Positions 42,386 through 51,234 of a DNA stretch of 64,000 nt are shown one piece after another. How positions within the stretch are numbered: position 1 is the first letter of the stretch; the number at the start of each line of letters is the position of its first letter. The position numbers were made by a program, and so were the translations under genes. This DNA comes from Bacteroidota bacterium (GTDB taxonomy: Bacteria; Bacteroidota; Bacteroidia; J057; JADKCL01), in contig JADKCL010000004.1 in the NCBI GenBank assembly GCA_016718825.1, positions 62,001 to 126,000 of the forward strand, read 5' to 3'. The notes under the pieces are model-generated. The model ran no database searches. It was not told the DNA's origin and worked only from the letters and a program-made list of their open reading frames with translations.

Positions 42386-43930
42386 GTGAACGAATTAATA
42401 GTAAGCGCAAGTGAGGAGGGGTTGAGAATTGGAATCCTTGAGGACAAGCGCATTGTAGAACTCCATCATGAAAAGACCAATTCGCTCTTTTCTGTTGGAG
42501 ATCTCTTGTTAGGCAAGGTCACCAAGATCGTCCCTGGTCTCAATGCTGCGTTTGTGGAGATTGGGCATCCCAAAGATGCCTTCCTGCATTATTTGGATTT
42601 AGGACCACAAGTCATGAGCCTTCAACGGTATGTCAAGGCTGTGCAGTCCTCTGCCCAAAATATCAGGCCACTTGGCCAAATCACTCCGCTTCCCGACATC
42701 AGCAAAGATGGTCGTATGGCCACTGTGCTCAAGGCTGGGCAGCCCATTTTGGTGCAAGTTGAGAAAGAAGCGATCTCTACCAAGGGACCGCGTCTTACTT
42801 GTGAGATTTCGTTGCCGGGGCAGTACCTCATCTTGGTTCCGTTTTCTGAAGACATTTCGGTGTCACGGAAAATCGCGACCAATGACGAGAAGCGCAGGCT
42901 CAAGTCTATCGTGGAGGCCGTAAAACCCAAAGGTTTTGGCCTGATCATCCGCACGGCCGCAGAAGGAAGGGAAGCAGCGGCAATCGAAAAGGACATGAAC
43001 GACCTGCTGGATAAGTGGGACAAAATGATCCGATCGATTGCAGAAGCGCGCCCCCCCAAACGCGTGCTTGCGGAGGAAGATCGTGCTGCAAGTATCCTGC
43101 GAGACATGCTCTCCATTGGATTCGACTCCATTGTGACCGATCAAGAAAGTGCGTTTGAAGAGATTAGCGAATATCTCAAACGCACGAGCCCCGAGCAGCT
43201 CAAAAATCTGAAAATGCACCAAGGCAAGGTCTCATTGTTTGAGTCCCGAGGTGTTGAAAAGCAGATTAAGGCAGCCTTTGGGAAAACGGTGACCATGCGG
43301 AATGGTTCCTACCTTGTGATCGAGCATACGGAGGCGATGCACGTCATCGACGTCAACAGCGGCAGCAAAAACCTGCGTGGTGACACGTTGGAAGAGAATG
43401 CCCTGAAGACCAACATGGTCGCGGCCGAGGAGATAGCGCGACAGCTCCGTCTGCGCGACATGGGCGGCATCATCGTGATCGACTTCATCGATCTTAAGAA
43501 GGTCGAAAACAAGAAACGGCTCCATCAACATCTTAAGGATGCGATGGCGAGCGACTTGGCCAAGCACACAATCCTGCCGATGAGTCGCTTCGGTCTGATT
43601 CAGATCACGCGGCAACGCGTGCGTCCGCAGATCGACATTGTGACGACCGAGGCTTGCCCAAGTTGCAACGGCACCGGAACGATCCAGCCAGCGATCCTGC
43701 TAATCGACGAGATCAAAAACAACGTCGATTTCCTCATGCGTCAAAACAAGGATCGCCTGACGGTGACGGTTCACCCTCTTGTAGAAGCCTACTTTAAACG
43801 CGGCTTCTGGAATCAGGTGCGCAAATGGTGGTGGGAATACAAAAAGCCGGTCAAGGTTGTTCCCGATACCGCATTGAGCTTCACAGAGGTGCGGTACCAT
43901 GATGCCAAAGGCGTGGAAATCAAGTTCTAA
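42386..43930 (+). CDS. rng: Ribonuclease E/G family protein
   Basis: 514 residues from a GTG start, RNase G size. An N-terminal S1 domain (about 35-125: SLFSVGDLLLGKVTKIVPGL, then NAAFVEIGHPKDAFLHYLDL) and an RNase H-like/DNase I-like catalytic region follow. The catalytic acidic residues lie in HVIDVNSGSKNLRG and GGIIVIDFIDLKKV. The zinc-link motif is in CPSCNGTGTI. The enzyme cleaves single-stranded RNA and matures rRNA and other transcripts. It closes the HU-TPR-bL38-like-rng series. The C-terminus ends soon after the zinc link, so there is no degradosome scaffold as in RNase E. Confidence 0.93.
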   Translation: MNELIVSASEEGLRIGILEDKRIVELHHEKTNSLFSVGDLLLGKVTKIVPGLNAAFVEIGHPKDAFLHYLDLGPQVMSLQRYVKAVQSSAQNIRPLGQITPLPDISKDGRMATVLKAGQPILVQVEKEAISTKGPRLTCEISLPGQYLILVPFSEDISVSRKIATNDEKRRLKSIVEAVKPKGFGLIIRTAAEGREAAAIEKDMNDLLDKWDKMIRSIAEARPPKRVLAEEDRAASILRDMLSIGFDSIVTDQESAFEEISEYLKRTSPEQLKNLKMHQGKVSLFESRGVEKQIKAAFGKTVTMRNGSYLVIEHTEAMHVIDVNSGSKNLRGDTLEENALKTNMVAAEEIARQLRLRDMGGIIVIDFIDLKKVENKKRLHQHLKDAMASDLAKHTILPMSRFGLIQITRQRVRPQIDIVTTEACPSCNGTGTIQPAILLIDEIKNNVDFLMRQNKDRLTVTVHPLVEAYFKRGFWNQVRKWWWEYKKPVKVVPDTALSFTEVRYHDAKGVEIKF

Positions 43931-44227
43931 GCCTTCCCATTCGACAAAAAATCCAGCGTTTCATTCACGAGATGAAAGCTCCGAAAACGGTGGCGACAAT
44001 GCCATTGTAGCAATGGGCTATTCTCAAAGCCGTGCACTGAAGAATTTTGCCGGGTGGTTCAGCCCTTCGGTGCGTTGAATGAGATGGCTCTTGCAATTCG
44101 CACTTTCAGAGAAATCTGAGCCTTGACATAAGGCATCCAAGCCTCAACGTCGTTGGCACATTTGCAAACCTGAATAAGTATTCACGCCTCGTCGACGTTG
44201 GCTTGTCTTGGAAAGGGGCAACATTAG
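43931..44227. other. Non-coding spacer after rng
   Basis: Nearly 300 bp between rng and the promoter of the next gene. Nothing with coding character in either strand, no tRNA-like fold and no clear terminator that I could see. Confidence 0.5.
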
Positions 44228-44259
44228 TTGGCATGGCTTCAAACTTTGAATTAAATTTG
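44228..44259 (+). promoter_or_regulatory. Promoter of the T9SS cargo gene at 44292
   Basis: TTG (44228-44230), 21 bases, TAAATTTG (44252-44259): a full Bacteroidota promoter, 32 bases before the chosen ATG. Confidence 0.6.
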
Positions 44260-44291
44260 GCCTTCGAATAATATTGATAATCATGTTAGTT

Positions 44292-45488
44292 ATGAGAAAA
44301 AAGCTACTTCTACTTTCACTTTTTGCTTCAATGATTGGCGGTGGCCTCATTGCCCAGTCAGGTCGTATTGCAAAGGCAAACATTGGGATGAATGGATCTT
44401 CTGTCGGTTCTGTGGCAGAAACCCCTGAAGGCATCGTCTGCGATACGGTTGCCTTTGGCTACCCCGTTGACGATACCTTATTGATTTATACTTCCAGCGG
44501 TTGGGGCTACGTTGGTGGCCACAATGACTATGGGGATATGAGTAAAGCAGAGCGTGTTGTGAACGTGCAGGGCTACACTGAGGTCTATGGCGCTCGCTTC
44601 TCCTTTGGAGCTGCAACTGCTGCGGACAGTAACAGCAAGATCATTGCCCATATTTGGCCAGAGGTCTCTGGTCAACCAGGTGCCCCTCTCAACTCTTTGG
44701 ATATCAGAATTCAGGACATCATTGCGCAGCAAGGTGAAATTGAGGTGAGGTTTCCAAGCCCAGTTTCTGTGAGTGGACCATTTTATGTAGGGTTCTCGAT
44801 CACGTATGTGACAGGTGATACCGTGGGTCTCCTATCCAATGAAGATGGAAAGACCATTCCAGGCACTGCTTGGGAACAATGGAGTGACAGTAGCTGGCAC
44901 CCTTACAGCGAGGTCGGCACAGGTTGGGGCGTGAACCTGACCACTACAATTTATCCATTGGTTTACTCAGGTGTATTTCCCGTTACAATCACACCTTCGT
45001 CCAGCGTCGTACCCTCAGGAACACCAGTTCAGCTAACGGCAACTGGCGGTACCACCTACACATGGTATCCTGCAACAGGTTTGAGCTGCAACAATTGCCC
45101 TAACCCCACCGCAACCGTCACGGATACCACCACTTATACCGCAGTTGCAACGCTTACCGGCTTCAATTGCGTTTCTTCGGCTTATGCAACGATTTACACC
45201 ACTGTTGTGGTATCTGTTGATGACAACCTTTTTGAAGGTGCAGTAAGCGTATTCCCCAATCCAAATGCTGGCCGCTTTGCTGTGGTTTTCAATCAAGCAG
45301 TAGCGACCGACCTGGAAATTGGATTGTACAATCAACTTGGACAGCGTGTGTATTTTGAGTCGCTCACCGATTTTGCGGGCGAATACAACAAGACTTTTGA
45401 CTGGACTGATGTCGCGAAAGGCCTGTACACACTTCGGATCTCTGATGCACAGAACAATCAGTTTGTTTCCAAGCTGATCGTGGAATAA
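44292..45488 (+). CDS. Secreted protein with type A T9SS sorting domain
   Basis: 398 residues from the ATG at 44292 (ATG 44283 and TTG 44274 are alternatives). Signal peptide KKLLLLSLFASMIGGGLIAQ. The middle (about 45-230) is a beta-rich domain (TEVYGARFSFGAATAADSNS; GPFYVGFSITYVTGD). Then an Ig-like module (PSGTPVQLTATGGTTYTWYP, CPNPTATVTDTTTYTA). The last about 80 residues are a type A sorting domain: AVSVFPNPNAGRFAV, LYNQLGQRVYFE, KGLYTLRISD. It is exported by T9SS and probably attached to the surface or released. Function unknown. Strong promoter and terminator flank it, so it is a monocistronic unit. Confidence 0.88.
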   Translation: MRKKLLLLSLFASMIGGGLIAQSGRIAKANIGMNGSSVGSVAETPEGIVCDTVAFGYPVDDTLLIYTSSGWGYVGGHNDYGDMSKAERVVNVQGYTEVYGARFSFGAATAADSNSKIIAHIWPEVSGQPGAPLNSLDIRIQDIIAQQGEIEVRFPSPVSVSGPFYVGFSITYVTGDTVGLLSNEDGKTIPGTAWEQWSDSSWHPYSEVGTGWGVNLTTTIYPLVYSGVFPVTITPSSSVVPSGTPVQLTATGGTTYTWYPATGLSCNNCPNPTATVTDTTTYTAVATLTGFNCVSSAYATIYTTVVVSVDDNLFEGAVSVFPNPNAGRFAVVFNQAVATDLEIGLYNQLGQRVYFESLTDFAGEYNKTFDWTDVAKGLYTLRISDAQNNQFVSKLIVE

Positions 45489-45512
45489 GGTCATTTTTCC
45501 CGAATTCAATTG

Positions 45513-45550
45513 CAAAGGTCATTCCGATAGACGGAATGACCTTTGTTTTT
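45513..45550 (+). terminator. Factor-independent terminator
   Basis: Perfect 14-bp arms, CAAAGGTCATTCCG (45513-45526) and CGGAATGACCTTTG (45532-45545), with a 5-base loop and TTTTT directly after. Ends the 44292-45488 transcript. Confidence 0.92.
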
Positions 45551-45696
45551 GTCTCAATCGCGGGAAGAAATCACCGTGGAGAGAATATTTCGAATCGTAC
45601 TGGGTTCCGATGTTCAGGATTCAATCCCAAAATTCACTTTGCAACACTCATTTTCATGAGGTCTTGCCAGAAGTGAACATTGTGTAATGGTCGAAA

Positions 45697-46113
45697 TTAC
45701 CTCCGCTCGATCCGGATGTTGACGCCGCCATTGCCGCCACCTTCGCCGTCCTTTTTCCGGTCTTTGGGTTCGAGCAGGCCGCTGACAATCGAAATGATGA
45801 TGGATCCCCAGACTGCGGGCCAGAATCCCTCGACGATGAAATGTTGATCGGGCACAATGTCACCTGCAAACATGAGCAGGATCGCGTTGATCACGACCAA
45901 AAACAAGCCGAAGGTGACCAAAATGAAAGGGATTGAGATCAAAGCGAGCAAGGGCTTGATAAATGTGTTTAACAAGCCTAGGATAAATGAGACCACGATG
46001 GCCCAGCCGATGCTGTCGACTTTGATGCCGGGAAGGATCCAAGCAGCGAGATAAACGGCAATTGCAGTTCCGAAAAGCTTGACAATGTACCGTGCGATTC
46101 TTTTTGAGTCCAT
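45697..46113 (-). CDS. PF04020-type phage holin family membrane protein
   Basis: 138 residues from the ATG at 46113, four transmembrane helices (IVKLFGTAIAVYLAAWILPG; WAIVVSFILGLLNTFIKPLL; ALISIPFILVTFGLFLVVIN; FWPAVWGSIIISIVSGLLEP) and a charged Gly-rich tail. This is the widespread four-helix membrane family named after phage holins, but mostly chromosomal and of unknown role. Sequence features LPGIKVDS, LLNTFIKPLL and FGLFLVVINA are family hallmarks. No phage genes are nearby, so a lysis role is unlikely. Confidence 0.85.
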   Translation of the reverse strand: MDSKRIARYIVKLFGTAIAVYLAAWILPGIKVDSIGWAIVVSFILGLLNTFIKPLLALISIPFILVTFGLFLVVINAILLMFAGDIVPDQHFIVEGFWPAVWGSIIISIVSGLLEPKDRKKDGEGGGNGGVNIRIERR

Positions 46114-46183
46114 GATATGCAAAGTTACAGCAAGTCACCGAATGTTGTAAATCGCTGAGCAGGATCAGCTTTGCAGTTCTGAT

Positions 46184-46573
46184 TCAACGATTTCCTTCCA
46201 CCCGAAACCAAATTTGATCTCCGCTAAAATTGGTGAATGTCGATTCGAAATAAAGTGAGTCCGTGCCCGTGAACGCCCCGACAAAGGTTGCTCCATTTTG
46301 CAATCCATTGACCGTCAAAGTTCCTGACTCCGACAATGAGGGCGCCAAGGAATCATCGACCAGAAAACGAATCAAAACTTGATCCTTGCCAAATTCGCGG
46401 ATGATCCCGTTGTAGCTGACGTTGGATGTATCCGGAAATCCCGCATTGCGGACCGTGCGACGCGTCAAAAAAGAGAAATTGCCGGCGTAGTCTTCGCGGT
46501 AGCTGAATTGACTGCAGGCAGTAAACATCAGGAGCAAAAGCAGCAAAATCGCATGGATCGGGTGGGACTTCAT
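46184..46573 (-). CDS. Small lipoprotein, unknown function
   Basis: 129 residues. Signal with lipobox (HAILLLLLLMFTACS, Cys at about 20). The mature start QFSYREDYAGNFSFLTRRTV is followed by an all-beta domain (LIRFLVDDSLAPSLSESGTL; GATFVGAFTGTDSLYFESTF). It resembles the next gene at 46637 and the broken gene at 50480 in layout: lipobox, a short linker, then Y-R-x-x-Y/F-x-G-x-F. It is likely an outer-membrane or periplasmic lipoprotein of a local paralogous family; no function known. Confidence 0.8.
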   Translation of the reverse strand: MKSHPIHAILLLLLLMFTACSQFSYREDYAGNFSFLTRRTVRNAGFPDTSNVSYNGIIREFGKDQVLIRFLVDDSLAPSLSESGTLTVNGLQNGATFVGAFTGTDSLYFESTFTNFSGDQIWFRVEGNR

Positions 46574-46636
46574 TTGGCAAAGATAATGGCACGCATTAAA
46601 ATTTTGATGTCCGCAAGTTAAACCCGCCTACAAAGT

Positions 46637-47029
46637 TCATTTTCTTATCCCATGAAACGAACACGAAATGGGAGCACTGCCGATAAAGGAATGCGTATAG
46701 ATCACTGCAACATCAAAACTATTTTTGGAATAGAAGCTACCTTCGACTTCGCCATAGTCATCCTTATGACGCATGGTTCCATCGCGATCAATGTTGACGT
46801 CCAACACAATTCCCCATTCGGCGATCTCGATGCGAATCGATTCGCGCTCTTCTGCAAAATCCACCGTTGCGGGAGACAATACGGTAAACGTTTCATCTTG
46901 GGTTACGATGGTGCCGACGACCTCAAAGGTGCCGACATATCGATGCCGGTAGTCAAATTTTCCGCCTTCGCAGGCTTGGAACATCGGAAGGAGAGCAAGG
47001 AGGGCGATAAGGAGATGCTTATTTTTCAT
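46637..47029 (-). CDS. Small lipoprotein, paralogue of 46184 gene
   Basis: 130 residues, lipobox in LLIALLALLPMFQACEGGK (Cys about 20). The mature protein starts FDYRHRYVGTFEVVGTIVTQ and forms a beta-sandwich-like series (TVDFAEERESIRIEIAEWGI; VLDVNIDRDGTMRHKDDYGE). Length, start and repeated Y-R-x-x-Y-x-G-x-F pattern match the neighbour at 46184, from which it is separated by 63 bp on the same strand, so the pair probably arose by duplication. Function unknown. Confidence 0.8.
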   Translation of the reverse strand: MKNKHLLIALLALLPMFQACEGGKFDYRHRYVGTFEVVGTIVTQDETFTVLSPATVDFAEERESIRIEIAEWGIVLDVNIDRDGTMRHKDDYGEVEGSFYSKNSFDVAVIYTHSFIGSAPISCSFHGIRK

Positions 47030-47145
47030 TCGGATTCATTTTGAGATTGTAAATACGATTGAAGTTATTCAATGAATCGGAAAGAACCGTCGCGGAGGAC
47101 GAACCAAATTGTCTTGGTAATTACACAGTTAGCCAGTAGGCAAAC

Positions 47146-47952
47146 CTAGATATCCGATGCCCTCCCTCCGCGCGCTTGCGGCAATCGGACGTCGCAGTCG
47201 CCGGTTTCATGCAGCCACAACAACGACTGCTTGAACATCTTTCGGGGAATTTTGTCCAATTGATCGGCCCATTCGGGGTCTTTGCGGCCTTGGAGGTAGG
47301 CTTGCACTGCCAAGGCATAGACGATCATTTGCTGCGGCAGATAGCCTTGTTTCCCGATCGCCCAGCCGCTGTAGCCTTTGTTGTCGCTCCAAGTTTCCCT
47401 TGTGTTACAGGTATTGGCCATGAAAATACCGAAGCCAAAATAAATGGCGGTCAAATCGGTGTAATACTCGTGGTTGTCGTTGTCTTCGGTGACGCGGTAT
47501 TCACCCAGCAATTTGATGTGGCCGACTTCGTGTGCCATGGTCGCAAACAAGGCCTGCGGATTCCCGATCACCTTGCGGTTGATATGGATGTCGAATTTGC
47601 CGGTCAAGTTATTGCGATGGTGATATTCTCCTTGGCTGTAGCCGCCCTCGAACCGCACCATCACCGGACCATCAAACCCCGAATCGTCGCCTGCCGTGTA
47701 CAAATGCAGGTCCACGTTGTCGGAATCGACATCCATCCGTTCGCAGACGTTGTCCATGAAATAGGTGAGCTTTTTCTCGATCCGATCTGAAAACTGTGCA
47801 AACGGTCCTTTATGCGCCGTAATCGGTGGCAACAACAGCGGACGCACTCCATATTGGCCCATCATCCATTCCAAATTGGCTTCAATCCAAAGTTTATCGT
47901 CTTCGGTGACGATGAGTTTCGGGCGGGGCGTACGGTTGAAGAAGGAGAACAT
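47146..47952 (-). CDS. Putative zincin-type metalloprotease, unknown specificity
   Basis: 268 residues without a signal peptide. It contains TMAHEVGHIKLLG, the HExxH zinc-binding motif of zincin metalloproteases, followed about 20 residues later by NDNHEYYTDLTAIYFGFGIF, where the Glu and Asp fit the third ligand of gluzincin-type enzymes. N-terminal half: EDDKLWIEANLEWMMGQYGV; mid: VDLHLYTAGDDSGFDGPVMV. No named family recognised. The intact motif suggests an active enzyme. The C-terminus ends in a basic tail. The gene is separate, with about 230 bp of non-coding sequence on its upstream side. Confidence 0.75.
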   Translation of the reverse strand: MFSFFNRTPRPKLIVTEDDKLWIEANLEWMMGQYGVRPLLLPPITAHKGPFAQFSDRIEKKLTYFMDNVCERMDVDSDNVDLHLYTAGDDSGFDGPVMVRFEGGYSQGEYHHRNNLTGKFDIHINRKVIGNPQALFATMAHEVGHIKLLGEYRVTEDNDNHEYYTDLTAIYFGFGIFMANTCNTRETWSDNKGYSGWAIGKQGYLPQQMIVYALAVQAYLQGRKDPEWADQLDKIPRKMFKQSLLWLHETGDCDVRLPQARGGRASDI

Positions 47953-48196
47953 GATTGGTTTTGGAATTGAATGAAAACTGCCTTGAATTTACTGCGAATT
48001 TTCAATCGAAGATGACGTGGAGCTCAAAATTTCATTTTCAAGCTATTAGACTATAAAATGTTGGTGCCATTCAAGACAAATGTAGATTCGACAAGGCATG
48101 ATGGAAGCAGTGTCAAAATTAATGCACCCTTCATTTTCCACACCCTTGGCATGCGGATTGAAGCCAATTCCTTAGGCACTCTCAATGTTCATCATC

Positions 48197-49114
48197 ATGT
48201 TAAGAAAACATCTTCTGCTTCCTTTTCTTGCAATGCTTTCCGTCCTTTTCGTCAGTTGCGAACGGTTGGAGGATGCGCCGCCCACCTTGGCGACTGCGGT
48301 CGATCTTGACACCGCAGGAAGGTCCACTTTCATCCTCGTGGACCGCAGTACCAAGGGCGCGCATCGCTTTGTGGATCCGAGCGGCAACGTCCTTTTCGGT
48401 GGCGAAACCTACCATCAGGCGTTTCCATTCAGGTTTGGCTACGCTGTCGTTTCCAGAATTGTAGAAGGTGAAATTCGGTATGGCGTGCTCGATCAGTCGG
48501 GCAAAACGATCATTCCCATTCAACACCGCGACCCGATATTCAGCTATGAAGGTGGCTTGTTCAAGACAGGAATGGACCGAATCGGATACTTGGATACGAT
48601 GGGGAAGACCGTCATTCCGATGGATTACATTGCCACAAAAGGGGTGCAGGATGGTTTCGTCACGGTGAAAAATGCTGCTGGCAAATGGGGTATTCTCAAT
48701 ATCAAAGGAGAGGCCATTGCTCCCTTCGAATTTCTCGAAATCGGAAGCTGGTCGGATGGTTTGGCGGCTGTATCGATTGTCAGCGGCAATTCTGCGAAAT
48801 GGGGATTCCTCAACCAAAACGGGGAAATCGTCATTCCTTGCATTTATGACTATGCCACCGATTTTGAGCAAGGCGTAGCAATGGTGAAGCAAGGCAAAAA
48901 ATTCGGATTGATTGACGCCGTAGGCCAAGCCGTAACGCCATTCGAATTTGACGATTTCCAAATGGCCGCAACCGTTGAAGCGAATTCTGGAAATGGAAAT
49001 CATCAGCCAAGAACGCAGCTGCATCTTTTTTCCCCATCAGGTCAGATCAGCGTTTCCAAGGGTGGCCAATGGATGACTGTCGGGGAGGATGGGAAAATCA
49101 GTGCGGCCGAATAA
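48197..49114 (+). CDS. WG-repeat lipoprotein
   Basis: About 305 residues from the ATG at 48197; an ATG at 48185 is also possible. Lipobox in LPFLAMLSVLFVSCERLED. The mature protein is built of WG (tryptophan-glycine) repeats: YGVLDQSGKTIIPIQHRD, IGYLDTMGKTVIPMDYIA, WGILNIKGEAIAPFEFLE, WGFLNQNGEIVIPCIYDY and FGLIDAVGQAVTPFEFDD. WG repeats form beta-folds in many cell-surface or secreted proteins, function unknown. It is likely an outer-membrane lipoprotein. It is convergent with the beta-barrel gene at 49129, 14 bp away. Confidence 0.85.
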   Translation: MLRKHLLLPFLAMLSVLFVSCERLEDAPPTLATAVDLDTAGRSTFILVDRSTKGAHRFVDPSGNVLFGGETYHQAFPFRFGYAVVSRIVEGEIRYGVLDQSGKTIIPIQHRDPIFSYEGGLFKTGMDRIGYLDTMGKTVIPMDYIATKGVQDGFVTVKNAAGKWGILNIKGEAIAPFEFLEIGSWSDGLAAVSIVSGNSAKWGFLNQNGEIVIPCIYDYATDFEQGVAMVKQGKKFGLIDAVGQAVTPFEFDDFQMAATVEANSGNGNHQPRTQLHLFSPSGQISVSKGGQWMTVGEDGKISAAE

Positions 49115-49128
49115 TCGTCTCCTCGCGC

Positions 49129-49755
49129 TTATTCCAAGGCAAGATTGACAAAAATTCCGGTGTCGATGTAGCTGAATCCGATCGTTGCATCAGGGCTTCC
49201 CATGAAATGGGTCCGGAAATCGAATCCAAATGAAATGAGATTCCCATAGTTGACCATCAACCCGGCACAAGGTCCAACGCCGATCATTCCCCCAATGAAG
49301 GTTTCTCCGTTCTGGCCTACGGGACTGCTTGACCTTTCTTCGTAAAACGTAAAGTAATAGCCCAAATTGAACCCGAGGTAGGGATTGAATTTGGCATCCC
49401 GGATCAGACCTTGCCTGAAGCCGACCATCAAGGGGATCATCGGCACCTTGCCATAGGAAAATGAGGCTTGTGCACCAAAGTTGTCTGTGCCATAATGCGG
49501 CCCTGGCTTGGGTGTGAAAAAGGTAAACCCTATCCCGTAATAGAAATGTGTACCGCTTTCGGAAAGAATTTGGTCAAATTCAAATTCTAGCCCTGCCGAG
49601 CCGCCATAAGCTTGCCCCTTGCGACCAATAATCGGATTGGTATAACTTACCCTGCCCGTAAGGCCAATTTGTGTCAAAGCCTCGCTGCAGGCTGCCGTCA
49701 ATAACAGCAACATCAAAAAATACTTGTTCCAATTATACAGATTGCGCTTGATCAT
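49129..49755 (-). CDS. Outer-membrane beta-barrel protein
   Basis: 208 residues from the ATG at 49755; the longer frame up to 49914 overlaps the divergent lipoprotein gene. Signal-like N-terminus (NKYFLMLLLLTAACSEALT), which includes a possible lipobox. The body alternates Gly/aromatic beta strands (FEFDQILSESGTHFYYGIGF; KFNPYLGFNLGYYFTFYEER; ISFGFDFRTHFMGSPDATIG) ending GIFVNLALE, typical of PorT-like or OmpW-like eight-strand barrels in Bacteroidota. Role unknown. Divergent from the 49811 lipoprotein with a 55-bp gap that must hold both promoters. Confidence 0.75.
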   Translation of the reverse strand: MIKRNLYNWNKYFLMLLLLTAACSEALTQIGLTGRVSYTNPIIGRKGQAYGGSAGLEFEFDQILSESGTHFYYGIGFTFFTPKPGPHYGTDNFGAQASFSYGKVPMIPLMVGFRQGLIRDAKFNPYLGFNLGYYFTFYEERSSSPVGQNGETFIGGMIGVGPCAGLMVNYGNLISFGFDFRTHFMGSPDATIGFSYIDTGIFVNLALE

Positions 49756-49810
49756 GCCGATTCTATAAGTTAATTTGCCCAATAATACCTTGTGATTCCT
49801 TAACTTCCAA

Positions 49811-50431
49811 ATGATGAGCTTCAAAAACGCATGGTTCATTCTGCTGTTTTCCACTGCCGTTGCCGCTTGCAATCTTGGCGCGCCCGAACCCATTGAAACC
49901 TGTTCAGATGGCATCCTGAATCAAACGGAAGAGGGTGTGGACTGCGGCGGCACTTGTACGCCATGCCCGTCTTGCACGGACGGCATCCTGAATCAAAATG
50001 AGACGGAAATTGATTGTGGGGGTCCTTGTTTGCCCTGTTTGCCGCCACCGCCGTGCACCCCCGATACAAGCTCGTGGACGATCAACGGATTCACGCAAAT
50101 GGATTTTACTACATTCTCACATCAACTTGACTTTCAGGGCAATCACGTTTATCGGCTCGGAGGAACGAATGGGTCGGCCAAGATTACAGTAGCCAGCAAC
50201 TACAATTTCGCTACAAGCACCATGTTCACCCTGGATCAATCCATCGAAGGGTCCTACTCGCTCGTGATTCGAATAGAAACGACCTATTCGGCTTACCTGG
50301 TCGGGCCAGGCGAAGCCTTTGTGCGTATTGCTGACGGCATGTTGTCGATTATTGTTTGCAACGCAAACACGACCAACCAAATGTTCACCACCACTTCTTC
50401 AGGGCACGTTTTCTTCCCGGCGGTACATTGA
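49811..50431 (+). CDS. Lipoprotein with duplicated DCGG cysteine motif
   Basis: 206 residues. Signal and lipobox in FILLFSTAVAACNLGAP. Two tandem copies of a 27-residue Cys-rich motif follow: CSDGILNQTEEGVDCGGTC and CTDGILNQNETEIDCGGPC, each then TPCP or LPCL. The rest (about 75-206) is a beta-rich domain (SSWTINGFTQMDFTTFSHQL; YSLVIRIETTYSAYLVGPGE). The DGxxNxxExxxDCGGxC motif, with Asp/Glu spacing suited to calcium, recurs in surface proteins of diverse bacteria and eukaryotes. Function unknown. Divergent from the beta-barrel gene. Confidence 0.82.
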   Translation: MMSFKNAWFILLFSTAVAACNLGAPEPIETCSDGILNQTEEGVDCGGTCTPCPSCTDGILNQNETEIDCGGPCLPCLPPPPCTPDTSSWTINGFTQMDFTTFSHQLDFQGNHVYRLGGTNGSAKITVASNYNFATSTMFTLDQSIEGSYSLVIRIETTYSAYLVGPGEAFVRIADGMLSIIVCNANTTNQMFTTTSSGHVFFPAVH

Positions 50432-50479
50432 TGGATTTTGAGGCAACCCGTTGGTCGAAGCCTTGAAAAATGCAACACG

Positions 50480-50939
50480 TCATTGCCGCTTCCCATCCAC
50501 GGTATAACTAAACGTATGTGGCACCTGATCCATGTGGATGTAGAGATGGAAACTGTCCAATCCGATGAAATTGCCCTCATGGATTTGGTAGGGATTCGCC
50601 AGAAAATCAGTGTAAAATCTGCCACTGGAATCGACAAAAGGATAGGCAGGTGACCCCGGCGTCCTTGGAACGGCCAATTTCAAAGAATCGAATAACATCA
50701 CGGAATCACTGAACTGATAATAGGTATCGGGCCAGCCGGCTTCGCGGTAGGTACAGGTGACGTCAAACATCCCCGTGAAGGGCAACCGGGAAATCCAATC
50801 CGACAGTATCCGGATTTTCGAGGGTATCTCCACCATCGATGAGCGGGGGTCCAGGATCCAATTCGCGACACGAAACAACCGTCAAAACAAGCAACAGCAA
50901 TGCAATGGGGGTGACAATTCTTCTCTTCATTGTACTCAT
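50480..50939 (-). CDS. Small lipoprotein, frame-interrupted
   Basis: Two pieces of one lipoprotein lie in different frames. The N-terminal piece (from the ATG at 50939 or 50930) has a lipobox (IALLLLVLTVVSCRELD) and runs LIDGGDTLENPDTVG, then stops at about 50763. The C-terminal piece continues in another frame with RLPFTGMFDVTCTYREAG, then DTYYQFSDSVMLFDSLKLAV and LHIHMDQVPHTFSY-like beta strands, to 50480. Joining them near 50785-50830 gives about 150 residues with the same build (short linker then F-T-G-x-F) as the lipoproteins at 46184 and 46637. Sequencing indel or genuine frameshift. Confidence 0.7.
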
Positions 50940-51234
50940 TTCCTCGAATATAACCGATTTACCAACCTTTCGCAATTCGGCGCGGTGGTGCCTGGCAAAC
51001 ATTCAGGAATGATCGCCAGAGAATATGGATTCGCTAATGACCTGAAATTCAATCCATTTAGAATTTTCCCCGATTGCTGCACGAAACCCTCCCCTGAAAT
51101 TCATGGCAGGAACGAGACATTGTCTTTTTTTCCTGCCAAGGAATCATGACATTGCTTCTGGGTACGGGTAATGCCTCAAAATGCGCTGAATTTTATTCTC
51201 TCTCAAAAGATACTTTAAACACAATATTGGTACT

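Noticed and set aside
45697..46113. Prophage remnant suggested by the holin family name
   Set aside because: No phage structural, lysis or integrase genes nearby; this four-helix family is mostly chromosomal.
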